Below, piece after piece: positions 18,934 through 28,041 of a DNA stretch of 64,000 nucleotides (positions are counted from its first letter, which is position 1; the number at the start of each line of letters is the position of its first letter). The stretch is from Legionella saoudiensis (GTDB taxonomy: Bacteria > Pseudomonadota > Gammaproteobacteria > Legionellales > Legionellaceae). Location: positions 1 to 64,000 of the forward strand of contig NZ_LN901321.1 in assembly GCF_001465875.1 (NCBI RefSeq), in the 5' to 3' direction. Both the position numbers and the translations under genes were made by a program. The notes below the pieces were generated by a model. That model searched no databases. It was not told the origin of the DNA and worked only from the letters and a program-made list of their open reading frames with translations.

Positions 18934-19055
18934 ACAACTCACTGCCTGTAAAAGGGCCAATGATAACATTGTTGAGTCAAGTGGCGGAAGATATAAACGT
19001 GCGAATTCTTTGTACAGAACTCGCATTAAAAGTATTTTTTATTTGGAGCGTATTC

Positions 19056-19268
19056 ATGGAGATAAGTATGCCGTTTTTCCTAAATGAAATTGATACAGAT
19101 GCACGTAAAAAAATTCTGGAGCTTGACCAAAAACTAAAGACTTTACGCGCAGAGGTAGAGTTGAAATTAAATGAAGCAGAGGAAAGCCATTTGCCTCATT
19201 TAATGCAAGATATTGAACAAGCTATCAAAGCAATCACACCAGTGGTGTCATTGGTTGCTGATGAATAA
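19056..19268 (+). CDS. Small charged coiled-coil protein
   Basis: This is a 70-residue protein that starts MEISMPFFLNEID. It is almost wholly charged helix with a Leu heptad pattern (ILELDQKLKTLRAEVELKLNEAEE), ending near VSLVADE. GGAG lies seven bases before the ATG at 19056, which supports this start over the longer in-frame version. It has no recognised family and no close neighbour on its strand. Confidence 0.7.
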   Translation: MEISMPFFLNEIDTDARKKILELDQKLKTLRAEVELKLNEAEESHLPHLMQDIEQAIKAITPVVSLVADE

Positions 19269-19317
19269 GCATGTTTCTAGCCCGTATTAGCGCAGTGTAA
19301 TACGGGAAGATAAACCA

Positions 19318-20646
19318 TTAATTATAATGAATACTAAATACCGGCGATTCATCTTTAATAGATGCGCTGGCATATTGATTCTTACCTAAACGATATCGTT
19401 GTGCCAAAATTTTAATATTGGTTAACACTATGGCCGCTAAGATAATAATGATTAGACTAGGGGAGCTAGGCATTTGGGTTTTTCGTGCTAAATAATCGGA
19501 AAGTAAGGGGGGAACGCCTGCTGCTAAACTGGCCGCAATTGAGTAAACAATAGACAAAGCAGTGCAACGTATCTGCAGCGGGAATAGCTCGGTGAGTAAA
19601 ACGGTTGCTACACTGTAATAGCATGCGCAGGGAATAGAGATGAGCAGCTGCATTAAAATATAATAACCTGCATTCCCATAATTAATCCCATGCATAAATG
19701 GATACGCGAGTACTAATAAACCGCTGCTGGCAAACGTGAGCATTTTCAAACGGTCTTGTTTATCAGAAAGCCAACCAAAAATGGGAATCAGCACGGTGAC
19801 TAAGGCTAGTGCTAAGGTATTTGAGGTCATAATTAAGGAGCGGGAAAGATGCGCATATTGAATTGCATGCAATGGAATATAAAGGTAGAAAAAGAAGCCT
19901 GTGGTGACTGAGAGAAAACTGGAGAAAAATGCGTAATGGAACATGAAGGGGTATTTTTTAACGTAATTTACCGATTGCTTATAGATATCCCGGGTTGTAG
20001 GTTTTGCTCGATTTGCATAATAGACAATATAGGCAAGGCTTTCTGGCATCTTAGCACGGATCGCAAAACCAATAATTGTGGTCAGCAAGGCAAATAGAAA
20101 GGGAAGACGCCAGAGATAATCTATTTCTGGATGAGCATCCGCGAAATAACGCATGCCCTCAACAATCAGGCATGCAAGTAAGTACCCCGCTTTGACACCA
20201 ACTGAAGACCAACAGCCGCGAAAACCGCGTTGCTTATTATCACCACTTTCAACTAATAAGGATGCTGAATTCAAAAACTCAGAGCCTAAGGCCATACTTT
20301 GAATGATGCGTAAGGTTAATAATAAGCCAGCAGCGGCAAGACCTATGTGCTGATATCCAGGAATAACGCCAATTAGAGCAGTAGAAATCCCCATAATTAG
20401 GATTGATACCATCAGGACATTTTTTCGTCCATATAAATCCGAAAATAAACCTAAGATAAACGCGCCTAAAGGTTTCGCTAAATAAGCAATAAAGATTAAG
20501 GATAAAACAACAGTAAGACTGCCCTTATTATCACCAATCAAGTAGCGGGACATTTCTGTAGCCATAAAATAACAGATGGACATGTCATAGGCTTCTACGA
20601 CATTTCCCATAAGGCCGCCGAGTATGGATTTATTTTGGTGTTTCAT
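19318..20646 (-). CDS. MFS transporter, ProP-like proton symporter
   Basis: This is a 12-helix major facilitator with the metabolite:proton symporter layout: GLFSDLYGRKNVLM in the first cytoplasmic loop and a comparable GWLSDKQDRLKM in the middle. It has 442 residues. The closest general family is ProP/ShiA/KgtP, which takes up osmolytes or organic acids; the substrate cannot be read from sequence. Legionella genomes carry several such ProP-like proteins. Its start overlaps the end of the upstream 183-residue gene by four bases. Confidence 0.88.
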   Translation of the reverse strand: MKHQNKSILGGLMGNVVEAYDMSICYFMATEMSRYLIGDNKGSLTVVLSLIFIAYLAKPLGAFILGLFSDLYGRKNVLMVSILIMGISTALIGVIPGYQHIGLAAAGLLLTLRIIQSMALGSEFLNSASLLVESGDNKQRGFRGCWSSVGVKAGYLLACLIVEGMRYFADAHPEIDYLWRLPFLFALLTTIIGFAIRAKMPESLAYIVYYANRAKPTTRDIYKQSVNYVKKYPFMFHYAFFSSFLSVTTGFFFYLYIPLHAIQYAHLSRSLIMTSNTLALALVTVLIPIFGWLSDKQDRLKMLTFASSGLLVLAYPFMHGINYGNAGYYILMQLLISIPCACYYSVATVLLTELFPLQIRCTALSIVYSIAASLAAGVPPLLSDYLARKTQMPSSPSLIIIILAAIVLTNIKILAQRYRLGKNQYASASIKDESPVFSIHYN

Positions 20647-21194
20647 AGTTCAACCTGTATGGGTAATAGGGGTGAGGAGAACGGATCATAGATATTTAAA
20701 AGAGGAACTAGATTAGTTGAACAATATTGTCCAATTTTATAAAAGTCCTCATGTTGATTCGCAAAAAGTTCACGTGTATGCGCACAGGACTTTCGACTGG
20801 CCAGAGAATAGACAAAATATTCTTCCCCCATTTTGGCCGCAAGGCTTAATCCTAGGGGATAGCTGTGTTTGATTTGTTTTAAATAATACAGTTCATCGTA
20901 ACGCGTATAATCATATAAGCTTTGCCAATAATCTTGTATGCATAATTCAAACCACTGATGTCGATAACTTTTATCATAACGCCAGAGAGGGCTATTAAAT
21001 AAATTAAACTCCATAGCAGGGGTTGAGGATAAAGCAAGCAATTGATTGTTTTTGTTAATACGGGCAAAGGCAATGTGATCAATTTCATGTATGCCTAACA
21101 CATCTCGGAATACAGATGAGACTTTACTTCTAAAGGCAAAAAGTACTTCCAGCAATTCTGGATGACAGGTTACTTCATTACGACAATTTTCCAT
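20643..21194 (-). CDS. Orphan sensor-like protein
   Basis: This is a 183-residue soluble protein without signal peptide or membrane helix. The mixed Trp/Tyr-rich pattern (HQWFELCIQDYWQSLYDYTRYDELYYLK, then YPLGLSLAAKMGEEYFVYSLASRK) resembles the ligand-sensing half of LuxR-type regulators, but the DNA-binding half is absent. This is a weak resemblance only. It is translationally coupled to the MFS gene and lies 15 bases after an HTH regulator, so the three may form one regulated uptake unit. Confidence 0.6.
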   Translation of the reverse strand: MENCRNEVTCHPELLEVLFAFRSKVSSVFRDVLGIHEIDHIAFARINKNNQLLALSSTPAMEFNLFNSPLWRYDKSYRHQWFELCIQDYWQSLYDYTRYDELYYLKQIKHSYPLGLSLAAKMGEEYFVYSLASRKSCAHTRELFANQHEDFYKIGQYCSTNLVPLLNIYDPFSSPLLPIQVEL

Positions 21195-21209
21195 AAAACC
21201 ATTCTTATT

Positions 21210-21695
21210 TCAAGTTCCATGCGGCCGGCTAAAATGCTTTATTGAAGCTAAAGCCAGATCAATAATTCTTGTTGACTGCTCTTCATTGGCATTGATTAAA
21301 CTTACGTCATTAATCAATTCCATCAAGAAGTCGGAGACTTCTTGTTCCATAAGCTGGCCATTATATAGATTTGCTGCCTTGGTGAAAATATAGTGAAGCA
21401 AAGTTTTACTAATTGAGATTTTATCTTGCTGTAAGCCGCGATCATCATGAGAGTCACCAAATAATAACCAGCCGGGCGAAACATGTAGTTTCGTAGCGAT
21501 TTCAACAAGTTTTAATGGTTCAGGAATGGCTTCACCACGAAGGTATTTTCGGCAAATCTGTAACGAATAGCCGGTTATTTCCGATAGTTTATGAATGCAA
21601 ACGCCAGATGTGGAGCGTTGAGAATTAAAGCCTGCAGCAATCATGGCATCGCGTAAGCGGTATGCAAATTGTTTTGTTAAATCAACTTTTTCCAT
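21210..21695 (-). CDS. XRE-like HTH regulator
   Basis: This is a 161-residue probable transcription regulator. An N-terminal helix-turn-helix of repressor type is visible (KLSEITGYSLQICRKYLRGEAIPEPLKLVEIATKLHVSPGWLLFGDS, residues about 31-78), with the typical LHVSPGWLLFG end. The C-terminal half is helical with no named domain. It is the first gene of a minus-strand set and lies 147 bases from the divergent RNA gene at 21842, so it may share or control that promoter region. Confidence 0.82.
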   Translation of the reverse strand: MEKVDLTKQFAYRLRDAMIAAGFNSQRSTSGVCIHKLSEITGYSLQICRKYLRGEAIPEPLKLVEIATKLHVSPGWLLFGDSHDDRGLQQDKISISKTLLHYIFTKAANLYNGQLMEQEVSDFLMELINDVSLINANEEQSTRIIDLALASIKHFSRPHGT

Positions 21696-21775
21696 GGGGC
21701 GTGCAATAACTTAAGAGTGAATCTGTGCTGAATTGTAGCAAAGGCCAACGCAACCTGCAAATTTTAGTAGTGAAT

Positions 21776-21792
21776 GGAAACCTTTGGTTTCC
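21776..21792. promoter_or_regulatory. Inverted repeat upstream of the sRNA promoter
   Basis: GGAAACC (21776-21782), TTT, GGTTTCC (21786-21792) form a perfect 7-base dyad. It lies 15 bases before the -35 box of the RNA gene, where an activator would bind. It is followed by two TTCGAAA words (21794-21800 and 21814-21820). It does not match the TNAGAAATTTCTNA element I recall for LetA. Confidence 0.5.
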
Positions 21793-21807
21793 TTTCGAAA
21801 TTAATTG

Positions 21808-21835
21808 TTGACATTCGAAACTTAGGCGCTATAAT
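21808..21835 (+). promoter_or_regulatory. Consensus sigma-70 promoter of the sRNA
   Basis: TTGACA (21808-21813) and TATAAT (21830-21835) are both perfect consensus, 16 bases apart. This is the cleanest promoter in the window. Transcription should begin near 21842. No good protein start follows in the expected position, which is why an RNA gene is called. Confidence 0.8.
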
Positions 21836-21841
21836 GGCTGT

Positions 21842-22012
21842 GAAATTTACGGAAATAATTTCAACAAAGTCCAAAATACATGGAAAAACATGGCACCCGA
21901 TGGAACATAGTGTCATGAATAGTTCAACAAACAGGAACAGTGGTTTTACCATAGCGGTGAACCTCGCAACACCAAGGCTTGAATGATGGAAATCATTCAG
22001 GCCTTTTTTTTT
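21842..22012 (+). ncRNA. Rsm-like regulatory RNA (CsrA-binding)
   Basis: This RNA of about 170 bases is framed by a consensus promoter and a strong terminator. It contains five GGA words (21851, 21882, 21902, 21934, 21988); four are in ANGGA context, the CsrA recognition motif. Three lie in predicted hairpin loops: GAAATT/AATTTC around 21851, GGCAC/GTGTC around 21902, and the terminator loop itself at 21988. This is how RsmY/RsmZ/CsrB RNAs look, and Legionella uses two such RNAs downstream of LetA/LetS to relieve CsrA repression. The size and the intergenic site divergent from a regulator fit. I cannot say whether it is RsmY, RsmZ or an additional member. Confidence 0.68.
21974..22012 (+). 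terminator. Strong intrinsic terminator of the sRNA
   Basis: A 14-base-pair stem (21974-21987 with 21992-22005, one G-T pair) closes on a GGAA loop and runs into T's to 22012. The GGA loop makes the terminator a possible CsrA site as well. Confidence 0.9.
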
Positions 22013-22218
22013 ATCGCCTCTGTCCAAATGCAGCATCATCGATTGCCGAAGAGCAATTGTTGAAAAGTAATTTTGATTTAGGGGGCAAATGCCTGTTACT
22101 TAATCAGCCCTTAAGCTTGATTTTTTTATACTTTGGCAATGCAAAATTTGAGATAAAAAATGAGTAGAGCAAAATTAGAATGTCTGTCGAGTTAAAGAAA
22201 TCGTATGCAGGGAAAGGA

Positions 22219-22242
22219 CCTAGCCAACCTTCATTGGCTAGG
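22219..22242 (-). terminator. Hairpin after the RasGEF-like gene
   Basis: CCTAGCCAA (22219-22227) pairs perfectly with TTGGCTAGG (22234-22242). It lies 17 bases beyond the stop of the minus-strand gene and probably ends its transcript; the T-run on that strand is short. The remaining 22013-22218 stretch is AT-rich and shows nothing else. Confidence 0.6.
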
Positions 22243-22258
22243 AACCGATATCGAATAG

Positions 22259-23467
22259 TTATATAACTCCCATTCCTAACATACGGATAAATTCACGGTT
22301 AATTTCTACCATATGGTCAAGTTCGGTATCTTTGGAGTTTGGCCAGAACGTAAACTTTGCGTTACTCGAGTAATATTTTTTGGCTTCTTCTTTAGATGAC
22401 ATAACTTCGGGCTTTGGTGCAAGTGCCGAATCAAGAGATTTACTGCGTTGTCTTTTATGGCCTTTTTCTTCAAGCATAGGCTCAGCTTTTCTTTTAGGAA
22501 GCTGCGCATCTGCAGAATTGCTTCGCGGGCGTGTAGCAGGTTTTGTGGCATCTTTGGCTTCGTTATCTTTGCGTCGCTGTAACTCTGCTTGTTCCAGATA
22601 TTCTGTCTCCAGAATTACATAGGTCGTTTGCAAGTGAGGGGATAGTGTTCTTGCCTCGGCATTTTTTGTGGAGATAAATTGTGCAAGAATTTCTTCCTTT
22701 TTCTTAACGTTGGCATAGCTTTCATGAGTGGTTTTAAGATTGGCACTTTTTAAATTTTTGTTTTCACCAAGAACCTCATTGAGGAACAATACGTCTCTGG
22801 ATAATAAAAAGGTTGGTCTAAAGACTTTAGAGTCATTATTTGCTTGGATATGTTTTCTTAACTCTCGGAAATTTCCAACAGGGCTTACGTACGCTTGCAG
22901 TGCTTTATAGGTATCATAAGCGGTATCGGATAATTTTGTATCTAAAATTTTTAAATCAGTTTCTACTACAGACAAACGCAACATAACTAAGGCAAATGCC
23001 TCATAATTTTGGTACTGATTAAGAAGTATATTGGCGACTTCTATCCATCGTTCAAAAGCATGATATTGGGCCGATTTTTTAGTATGTGCGGCGATATTAG
23101 TTCCAACGTACTTATCTAGAATAGCGTAACATTGCAGATAGTTTTGTAGGTTGATACTACCGCGGCTACTGTCAGAAAAACCAGCTGGATTTGCTATATC
23201 CTTTTCTTCTAGTTTTTGAAAAAAGCTTCTTAATTTAATATCGAGCAGGTCGGCGTAATCTTGGGCGAGGCGTGCTTCAACTTGTTGGCACCGATCATTG
23301 GTTTCGGGACGGGTTGCCACAATTTTTCGTACCTCTTTTTTAGAAAATTTTTTGTCCCATTCTTGAGAGGTGGGAAGAGTATCTACAAATGAATTGTTTT
23401 CTTGGAACCAAGTCGAGAACGAGCGTGCTCTGAACCAATTTATAATAGTGTTTATTGGATTTGCCAT
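22259..23467 (-). CDS. RasGEF-like candidate effector
   Basis: This 402-residue protein carries what reads as a Ras guanine-nucleotide-exchange (CDC25-type) domain, a eukaryotic fold, at about residues 68-255. The order of landmarks matches: an early segment (DIKLRSFFQKLEEKDI), NLQNYLQCYAILDKYV, the ERWIEVANILLNQYQNYEAF helix (family: FI.VA..C..L.NF), the following LRLSVVETDLKILDTKL, a YKALQAYVSPVGNFRELRK stretch, and FRPTFLLSRDVLFLNE (family: PFLG.YL.DL.F). A basic, Ser-rich tail follows (310-348) with a bipartite nuclear-localisation-like pattern. There is no signal peptide. LegG2 of L. pneumophila is a known RasGEF effector; whether this is its orthologue is unclear. Exchange activity is inferred. 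Confidence 0.75.
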   Translation of the reverse strand: MANPINTIINWFRARSFSTWFQENNSFVDTLPTSQEWDKKFSKKEVRKIVATRPETNDRCQQVEARLAQDYADLLDIKLRSFFQKLEEKDIANPAGFSDSSRGSINLQNYLQCYAILDKYVGTNIAAHTKKSAQYHAFERWIEVANILLNQYQNYEAFALVMLRLSVVETDLKILDTKLSDTAYDTYKALQAYVSPVGNFRELRKHIQANNDSKVFRPTFLLSRDVLFLNEVLGENKNLKSANLKTTHESYANVKKKEEILAQFISTKNAEARTLSPHLQTTYVILETEYLEQAELQRRKDNEAKDATKPATRPRSNSADAQLPKRKAEPMLEEKGHKRQRSKSLDSALAPKPEVMSSKEEAKKYYSSNAKFTFWPNSKDTELDHMVEINREFIRMLGMGVI

Positions 23468-23564
23468 GATTATTATTCTTATAAGTTAGACAAGAGACGA
23501 TCACTATGTATTTTCTTTGTCAAAAAGTCAAATAAATAATTGCATAACTACGGTAAATAATAAG

Positions 23565-23593
23565 TTGCTTTGCCGCAAGCACTATTATATACT
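23565..23593 (+). promoter_or_regulatory. Promoter of tRNA-Val
   Basis: TTGCTT (23565-23570) and TATACT (23588-23593) are 17 bases apart and end about 30 bases before the tRNA. They face away from the RasGEF-like gene. Confidence 0.6.
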
Positions 23594-23624
23594 GCCTAAC
23601 TATGCTTTATGCAGGTCTTTTTCT

Positions 23625-23699
23625 AGGCACGTAGCTCAGTGGTAGAGCACCACCTTGACATGGTGGTGGTCGGTGGTTCGATCCCACTCGTGCCTACCA
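23625..23699 (+). tRNA. tRNA-Val (GAC anticodon)
   Basis: All cloverleaf parts fold by eye. The acceptor AGGCACG pairs with CGTGCCT. The D arm contains AGCTCAGTGGTAGAGC. The anticodon stem CCACC/GGTGG holds the loop TTGACAT, so the anticodon is GAC at 23657-23659. The T arm is GGTGGTTCGATCCCAC. The 3' CCA is encoded (23697-23699). It reads GUC (and GUU) valine codons. It stands alone between the RasGEF-like gene and thrS, and is followed by a terminator at 23775. Confidence 0.97.
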
Positions 23700-23774
23700 A
23701 TGTAACAGAATTCTTTTAAGTTATTAAGTGTAGAATATTTTACGCTTAGATTGTAGTTATTTTCAGATTATGTT

Positions 23775-23801
23775 AAGCCCTGCTCTGCAGGGTTTTTTTT
23801 T
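23775..23801 (+). terminator. Terminator between tRNA-Val and thrS
   Basis: CCCTGC (23778-23783), TCT, GCAGGG (23787-23792) are followed by nine T's. It ends the tRNA transcript before thrS; it could also act as an attenuator in a thrS leader, but no T-box-like features are seen. Confidence 0.9.
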
Positions 23802-23836
23802 GAGATAAATGATCGTCGGACATACGGATACTAACC

Positions 23837-25756
23837 ATGCCAAACATTAAATTACCTGATGGAAGTGTAAAACATTTTGAAGCGCCTCTGACTGTTTATG
23901 ATGTGGCACACAGTATTAGTCCCGGATTGGCAAAAGCTGCTTTAGCAGGCCGTGTCGATTCACGTCTGGTTGATACGTCTTATTTGCTGGAGAATGACTG
24001 TTCTCTAATTATTATTACGGAAAAGCAAGAGGATAGCTTAGAAGTTATCCGCCATTCCACAGCACACTTATTGGCACAAGCAGTAAAAAGCTTATTTCCA
24101 ACGGCTCAAGTAACCATTGGTCCAGTAATTGAAGATGGTTTTTATTATGATTTTGCATTTCAGCGGCCATTCACGCCTGAAGATTTAGAACAGATTGAGG
24201 CGAAAATGCAGGAGTTGGCCAAGGCTAATTATCCGGTCAGCCGCAGAGAGTTGCCTCGGGATGAAGCCATTAGCTATTTTAAGAGTATTGGTGAGGAATA
24301 TAAGGCAAAGATTATTGCAGATATCCCCGCGGATGAAGTGCTCTCCCTCTACAAGCAAGGTGATTTTGAAGATTTATGCCGTGGCCCGCACGTACCTTCT
24401 ACTGGCTTTTTAAAAGCATTTAAATTAATGAAAGTTGCTGGTGCCTATTGGCGAGGTGATTCTAATAATGAAATGTTGCAACGTATTTATGGCACTGCTT
24501 GGACTGATAAAAAATCTTTAGCTGATTACCTGTTTCGTATTGAAGAGGCCGAAAAACGTGATCATCGTAAGTTAGGTAAAAGCTTAGAGTTATTTCATTT
24601 CCAAGACATTGCTCCTGGAATGGTGTTTTGGCACCCCAAAGGATGGACCATTTATCAAGAGCTAGAGCGTTATATGCGTTCACGCTTAGTGGATTTTGGT
24701 TATCAAGAAATTAAGACACCTCAATTGGTTGATCGCGTTCTATGGGAAAAATCGGGTCACTGGGCTAACTTTAGAGATGAAATGTTTGTTACAGAAACCG
24801 AGAATCGCCATTATGCGGTAAAGCCAATGAACTGTCCTTGCCATGTGCAAGTTTATAACCAAGGCTTGAAGAGCTATAGAGATTTACCCTTAAGATTCTC
24901 TGAGTTTGGTAATTGCCACCGTTGTGAGCCTTCAGGTTCATTGCATGGCTTAATGCGAGTACGTAATATGGTGCAAGATGATGCCCATATTTTCTGTACT
25001 GAAGATCAGATTCAATCTGAAGTAGATATGATGTTGCAATTAGTGCAGTCAGTCTATGCCGATTTTGGCTTCCAGGAAATTAAATATCGCCTGGCATTAC
25101 GCCCTGAAAAACGCGTGGGGAGTGATGAGGTTTGGGACAAAGCCGAAGGTGCTTTGAAACAAGCAATGAAAGACCGCAATATTGAATGGGTTGATGCTCC
25201 AGGCGAAGGTGCTTTTTATGGACCAAAGATTGAATGCTCTTTAGCGGACTGCTTAGGACGAATCTGGCAGTGTGGTACTATTCAAGTTGATTTTTCTATG
25301 CCAGGCCGTTTAGAAGCAAGTTACGTAGCAGAAGATGGCAGTAAGCAGACTCCTGTAATGGTGCATCGGGCAATTTTAGGATCTTTTGAGCGGTTTATGG
25401 GAATCTTAATTGAGCATTATGCTGGAAAATTGCCTTTATGGCTGTCTCCAGTACAGGCCGTAGTTTTAACTATTAGTGAAAAACAAAACGCATATGCTGA
25501 AAAAGTAACCCAAATTTTACAAAAAAGAGGGATTCGCGCCAACTTTGACTTGAGAAATGAGAAAATTGGTTTTAAAATTCGCGAACATACGTTACAAAAA
25601 GTTCCTTATCTCTTAGTGATCGGGGACAAAGAAGTCGAAGCAAACCAAGTTGCTGTACGTACCCGTGAAGGTGCAGACTTAGGTGTGATGACAATAGATA
25701 CAATTTGTGATACCTTAGTGCAAGAAATTGCCCATAAGGGATCAATATCCAATTAA
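23837..25756 (+). CDS. thrS: Threonyl-tRNA synthetase
   Basis: This class II synthetase charges tRNA-Thr. The order is a TGS domain (1-60), an editing domain with [10 protein letters not shown] and the zinc-type residues, then the catalytic core with [16 protein letters not shown] and [11 protein letters not shown], and a C-terminal anticodon-binding domain ([15 protein letters not shown] onward). The length is 639 residues. It heads the classic thrS-infC-rpmI-rplT-pheS-pheT-ihfA block. In E. coli ThrRS represses its own translation through its leader; whether that happens here is not visible. Confidence 0.97.
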   Translation: MPNIKLPDGSVKHFEAPLTVYDVAHSISPGLAKAALAGRVDSRLVDTSYLLENDCSLIIITEKQEDSLEVIRHSTAHLLAQAVKSLFPTAQVTIGPVIEDGFYYDFAFQRPFTPEDLEQIEAKMQELAKANYPVSRRELPRDEAISYFKSIGEEYKAKIIADIPADEVLSLYKQGDFEDLCRGPHVPSTGFLKAFKLMKVAGAYWRGDSNNEMLQRIYGTAWTDKKSLADYLFRIEEAEKRDHRKLGKSLELFHFQDIAPGMVFWHPKGWTIYQELERYMRSRLVDFGYQEIKTPQLVDRVLWEKSGHWANFRDEMFVTETENRHYAVKPMNCPCHVQVYNQGLKSYRDLPLRFSEFGNCHRCEPSGSLHGLMRVRNMVQDDAHIFCTEDQIQSEVDMMLQLVQSVYADFGFQEIKYRLALRPEKRVGSDEVWDKAEGALKQAMKDRNIEWVDAPGEGAFYGPKIECSLADCLGRIWQCGTIQVDFSMPGRLEASYVAEDGSKQTPVMVHRAILGSFERFMGILIEHYAGKLPLWLSPVQAVVLTISEKQNAYAEKVTQILQKRGIRANFDLRNEKIGFKIREHTLQKVPYLLVIGDKEVEANQVAVRTREGADLGVMTIDTICDTLVQEIAHKGSISN

Positions 25757-25776
25757 CCAGCAGGGGAGATTAAGCC

Positions 25777-26313
25777 ATTAGTGCACCGACTAAGCGTGAA
25801 AGTGATCGCGCACGAATTAATGAACAGATCAATGTACCTGAGGTACGCTTAATTGATGTCGATGGTAATCAGGCAGGAATTGTATCAATACGTGAAGCCC
25901 TGCGCCTTGCGGAAGAGGCTGGTTTGGACTTGGTGGAAATATCCCCAACAGCCAAACCCCCTGTATGCCGTATTATGGATTATGGAAAGTTTCTCTTTGA
26001 GCTGAGCAAAAAGCAGGCTGAGGCCAAAAAAAGGCAGAAGCAAACTCAGGTTAAAGAGCTGAAATTCCGTCCTACGACGGAAGATGGAGATTATCAGGTC
26101 AAGCTACGCAACCTGATCCGTTTCCTCAATCATGGTGATAAGGTCAAGATTACACTACGTTTTCGTGGTCGTGAAATGGCGCACCAAGAACTTGGTATGA
26201 AGATTCTTGAGCGTATTCAACAGGATACTGCTGAATTCGCTGTTGTTGAACAACATGCGAAACGCGAAGGAAGACAATTACTGATGGTATTATCGCCCAA
26301 AAAAACTAAGTAG
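25777..26313 (+). CDS. infC: Translation initiation factor IF-3 (ATT start)
   Basis: IF-3 keeps ribosomal subunits apart and proofreads start codons. Reading upstream of the first ATG, the frame stays open and the protein sequence stays IF-3-like ([52 protein letters not shown]). It goes back to an ATT at 25777, with AGGGGAG about eight bases before it. The rare AUU start is the hallmark of infC: IF-3 discriminates against it, so excess IF-3 lowers its own synthesis. The product is about 178 residues with both domains; the C-terminal one contains [14 protein letters not shown]. Confidence 0.95.
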   Translation: MSAPTKRESDRARINEQINVPEVRLIDVDGNQAGIVSIREALRLAEEAGLDLVEISPTAKPPVCRIMDYGKFLFELSKKQAEAKKRQKQTQVKELKFRPTTEDGDYQVKLRNLIRFLNHGDKVKITLRFRGREMAHQELGMKILERIQQDTAEFAVVEQHAKREGRQLLMVLSPKKTK

Positions 26314-26338
26314 CAGAACAAATGCGGAGTAATATGCT

Positions 26339-26539
26339 ATGCCGAAGTTAAAATCACATCGTGGAGCGTCCAAGCGTTTCATTAAAACAGCAAGTGGTCG
26401 AGTAAAACGCCGTGGCGCTTACAGAAACCATATTCTCACCAAGAAGTCTACAAAGCAAAAACGCCATTTACGCGTTGGTGCGAGTAGTTTGAAAGCATGC
26501 GATGCACGTTTAGCAGAACGTATGTTGCACGGTAGTTAA
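26339..26539 (+). CDS. rpmI: Ribosomal protein bL35
   Basis: This is the 66-residue bL35, highly basic, with the family start [31 protein letters not shown] and the [13 protein letters not shown] segment. It lies 25 bases after infC and 14 before rplT. In E. coli, L20 binds the L35 leader and represses both genes; a similar control is likely but the structure was not traced here. Confidence 0.97.
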   Translation: MPKLKSHRGASKRFIKTASGRVKRRGAYRNHILTKKSTKQKRHLRVGASSLKACDARLAERMLHGS

Positions 26540-26553
26540 GGGGAGAATAGAAA

Positions 26554-26913
26554 ATGCCAAGAGTTAAACGTGGTGTGACTGCCAAAGCGCGTCATAAGAA
26601 AATAATGGTCCAGGCGAAAGGTTACTACGGTGCCCGTAGTCGTACCTATCGTGTTGCCAAACAAGCAGTGATTAAAGCGGGTCAGTATGCTTACCGTGAT
26701 AGACGCCAGAAAAAGCGTCAATTTCGTGCATTATGGATTACTCGTATTAACGCACAAGCTCGTGAATGTGGATTATCATACAGTCGCTTAATTGATGGTT
26801 TGAAAAAAGCATCAATTGATCTAGATAGAAAGGTTCTAGCTGATCTAGCGGTTCATGACAAAGTTGCATTTGCTGCTATTGCTGAACAAGCAAAAGCTGC
26901 ATTAGCAAAATAA
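26554..26913 (+). CDS. rplT: Ribosomal protein bL20
   Basis: This is the 119-residue bL20, an early 50S assembly protein. It has the basic N-terminal extension ([16 protein letters not shown], then [19 protein letters not shown]) and the globular C-terminus ([18 protein letters not shown]). AGGGGAG lies before the ATG. It is the last gene before a hairpin that separates it from pheS. Confidence 0.97.
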   Translation: MPRVKRGVTAKARHKKIMVQAKGYYGARSRTYRVAKQAVIKAGQYAYRDRRQKKRQFRALWITRINAQARECGLSYSRLIDGLKKASIDLDRKVLADLAVHDKVAFAAIAEQAKAALAK

Positions 26914-26968
26914 TTGCTTTAGCTTAACTGTTATAACAGTTAACTAGGACAACTATAGTGTATTTCTT

Positions 26969-28021
<1,053 letters not shown>

Positions 28022-28041
28022 TTAGGTGGTAAGGACTATAA

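Noticed and set aside
21793..21820. A LetA box upstream of the RNA gene
   Set aside because: The sequence does not fit the TNAGAAATTTCTNA pattern; only an unrelated dyad and TTCGAAA words are present.
21774..21986. A 70-codon open frame across the RNA gene
   Set aside because: Its ATG lies upstream of the consensus promoter, it has no ribosome site, and the protein has no family look. The RNA gene explains the region better.
25924..26313. A truncated infC starting at ATG 25924
   Set aside because: The conserved IF-3 N-terminal domain is encoded directly upstream in the same frame, with an ATT start and ribosome site.
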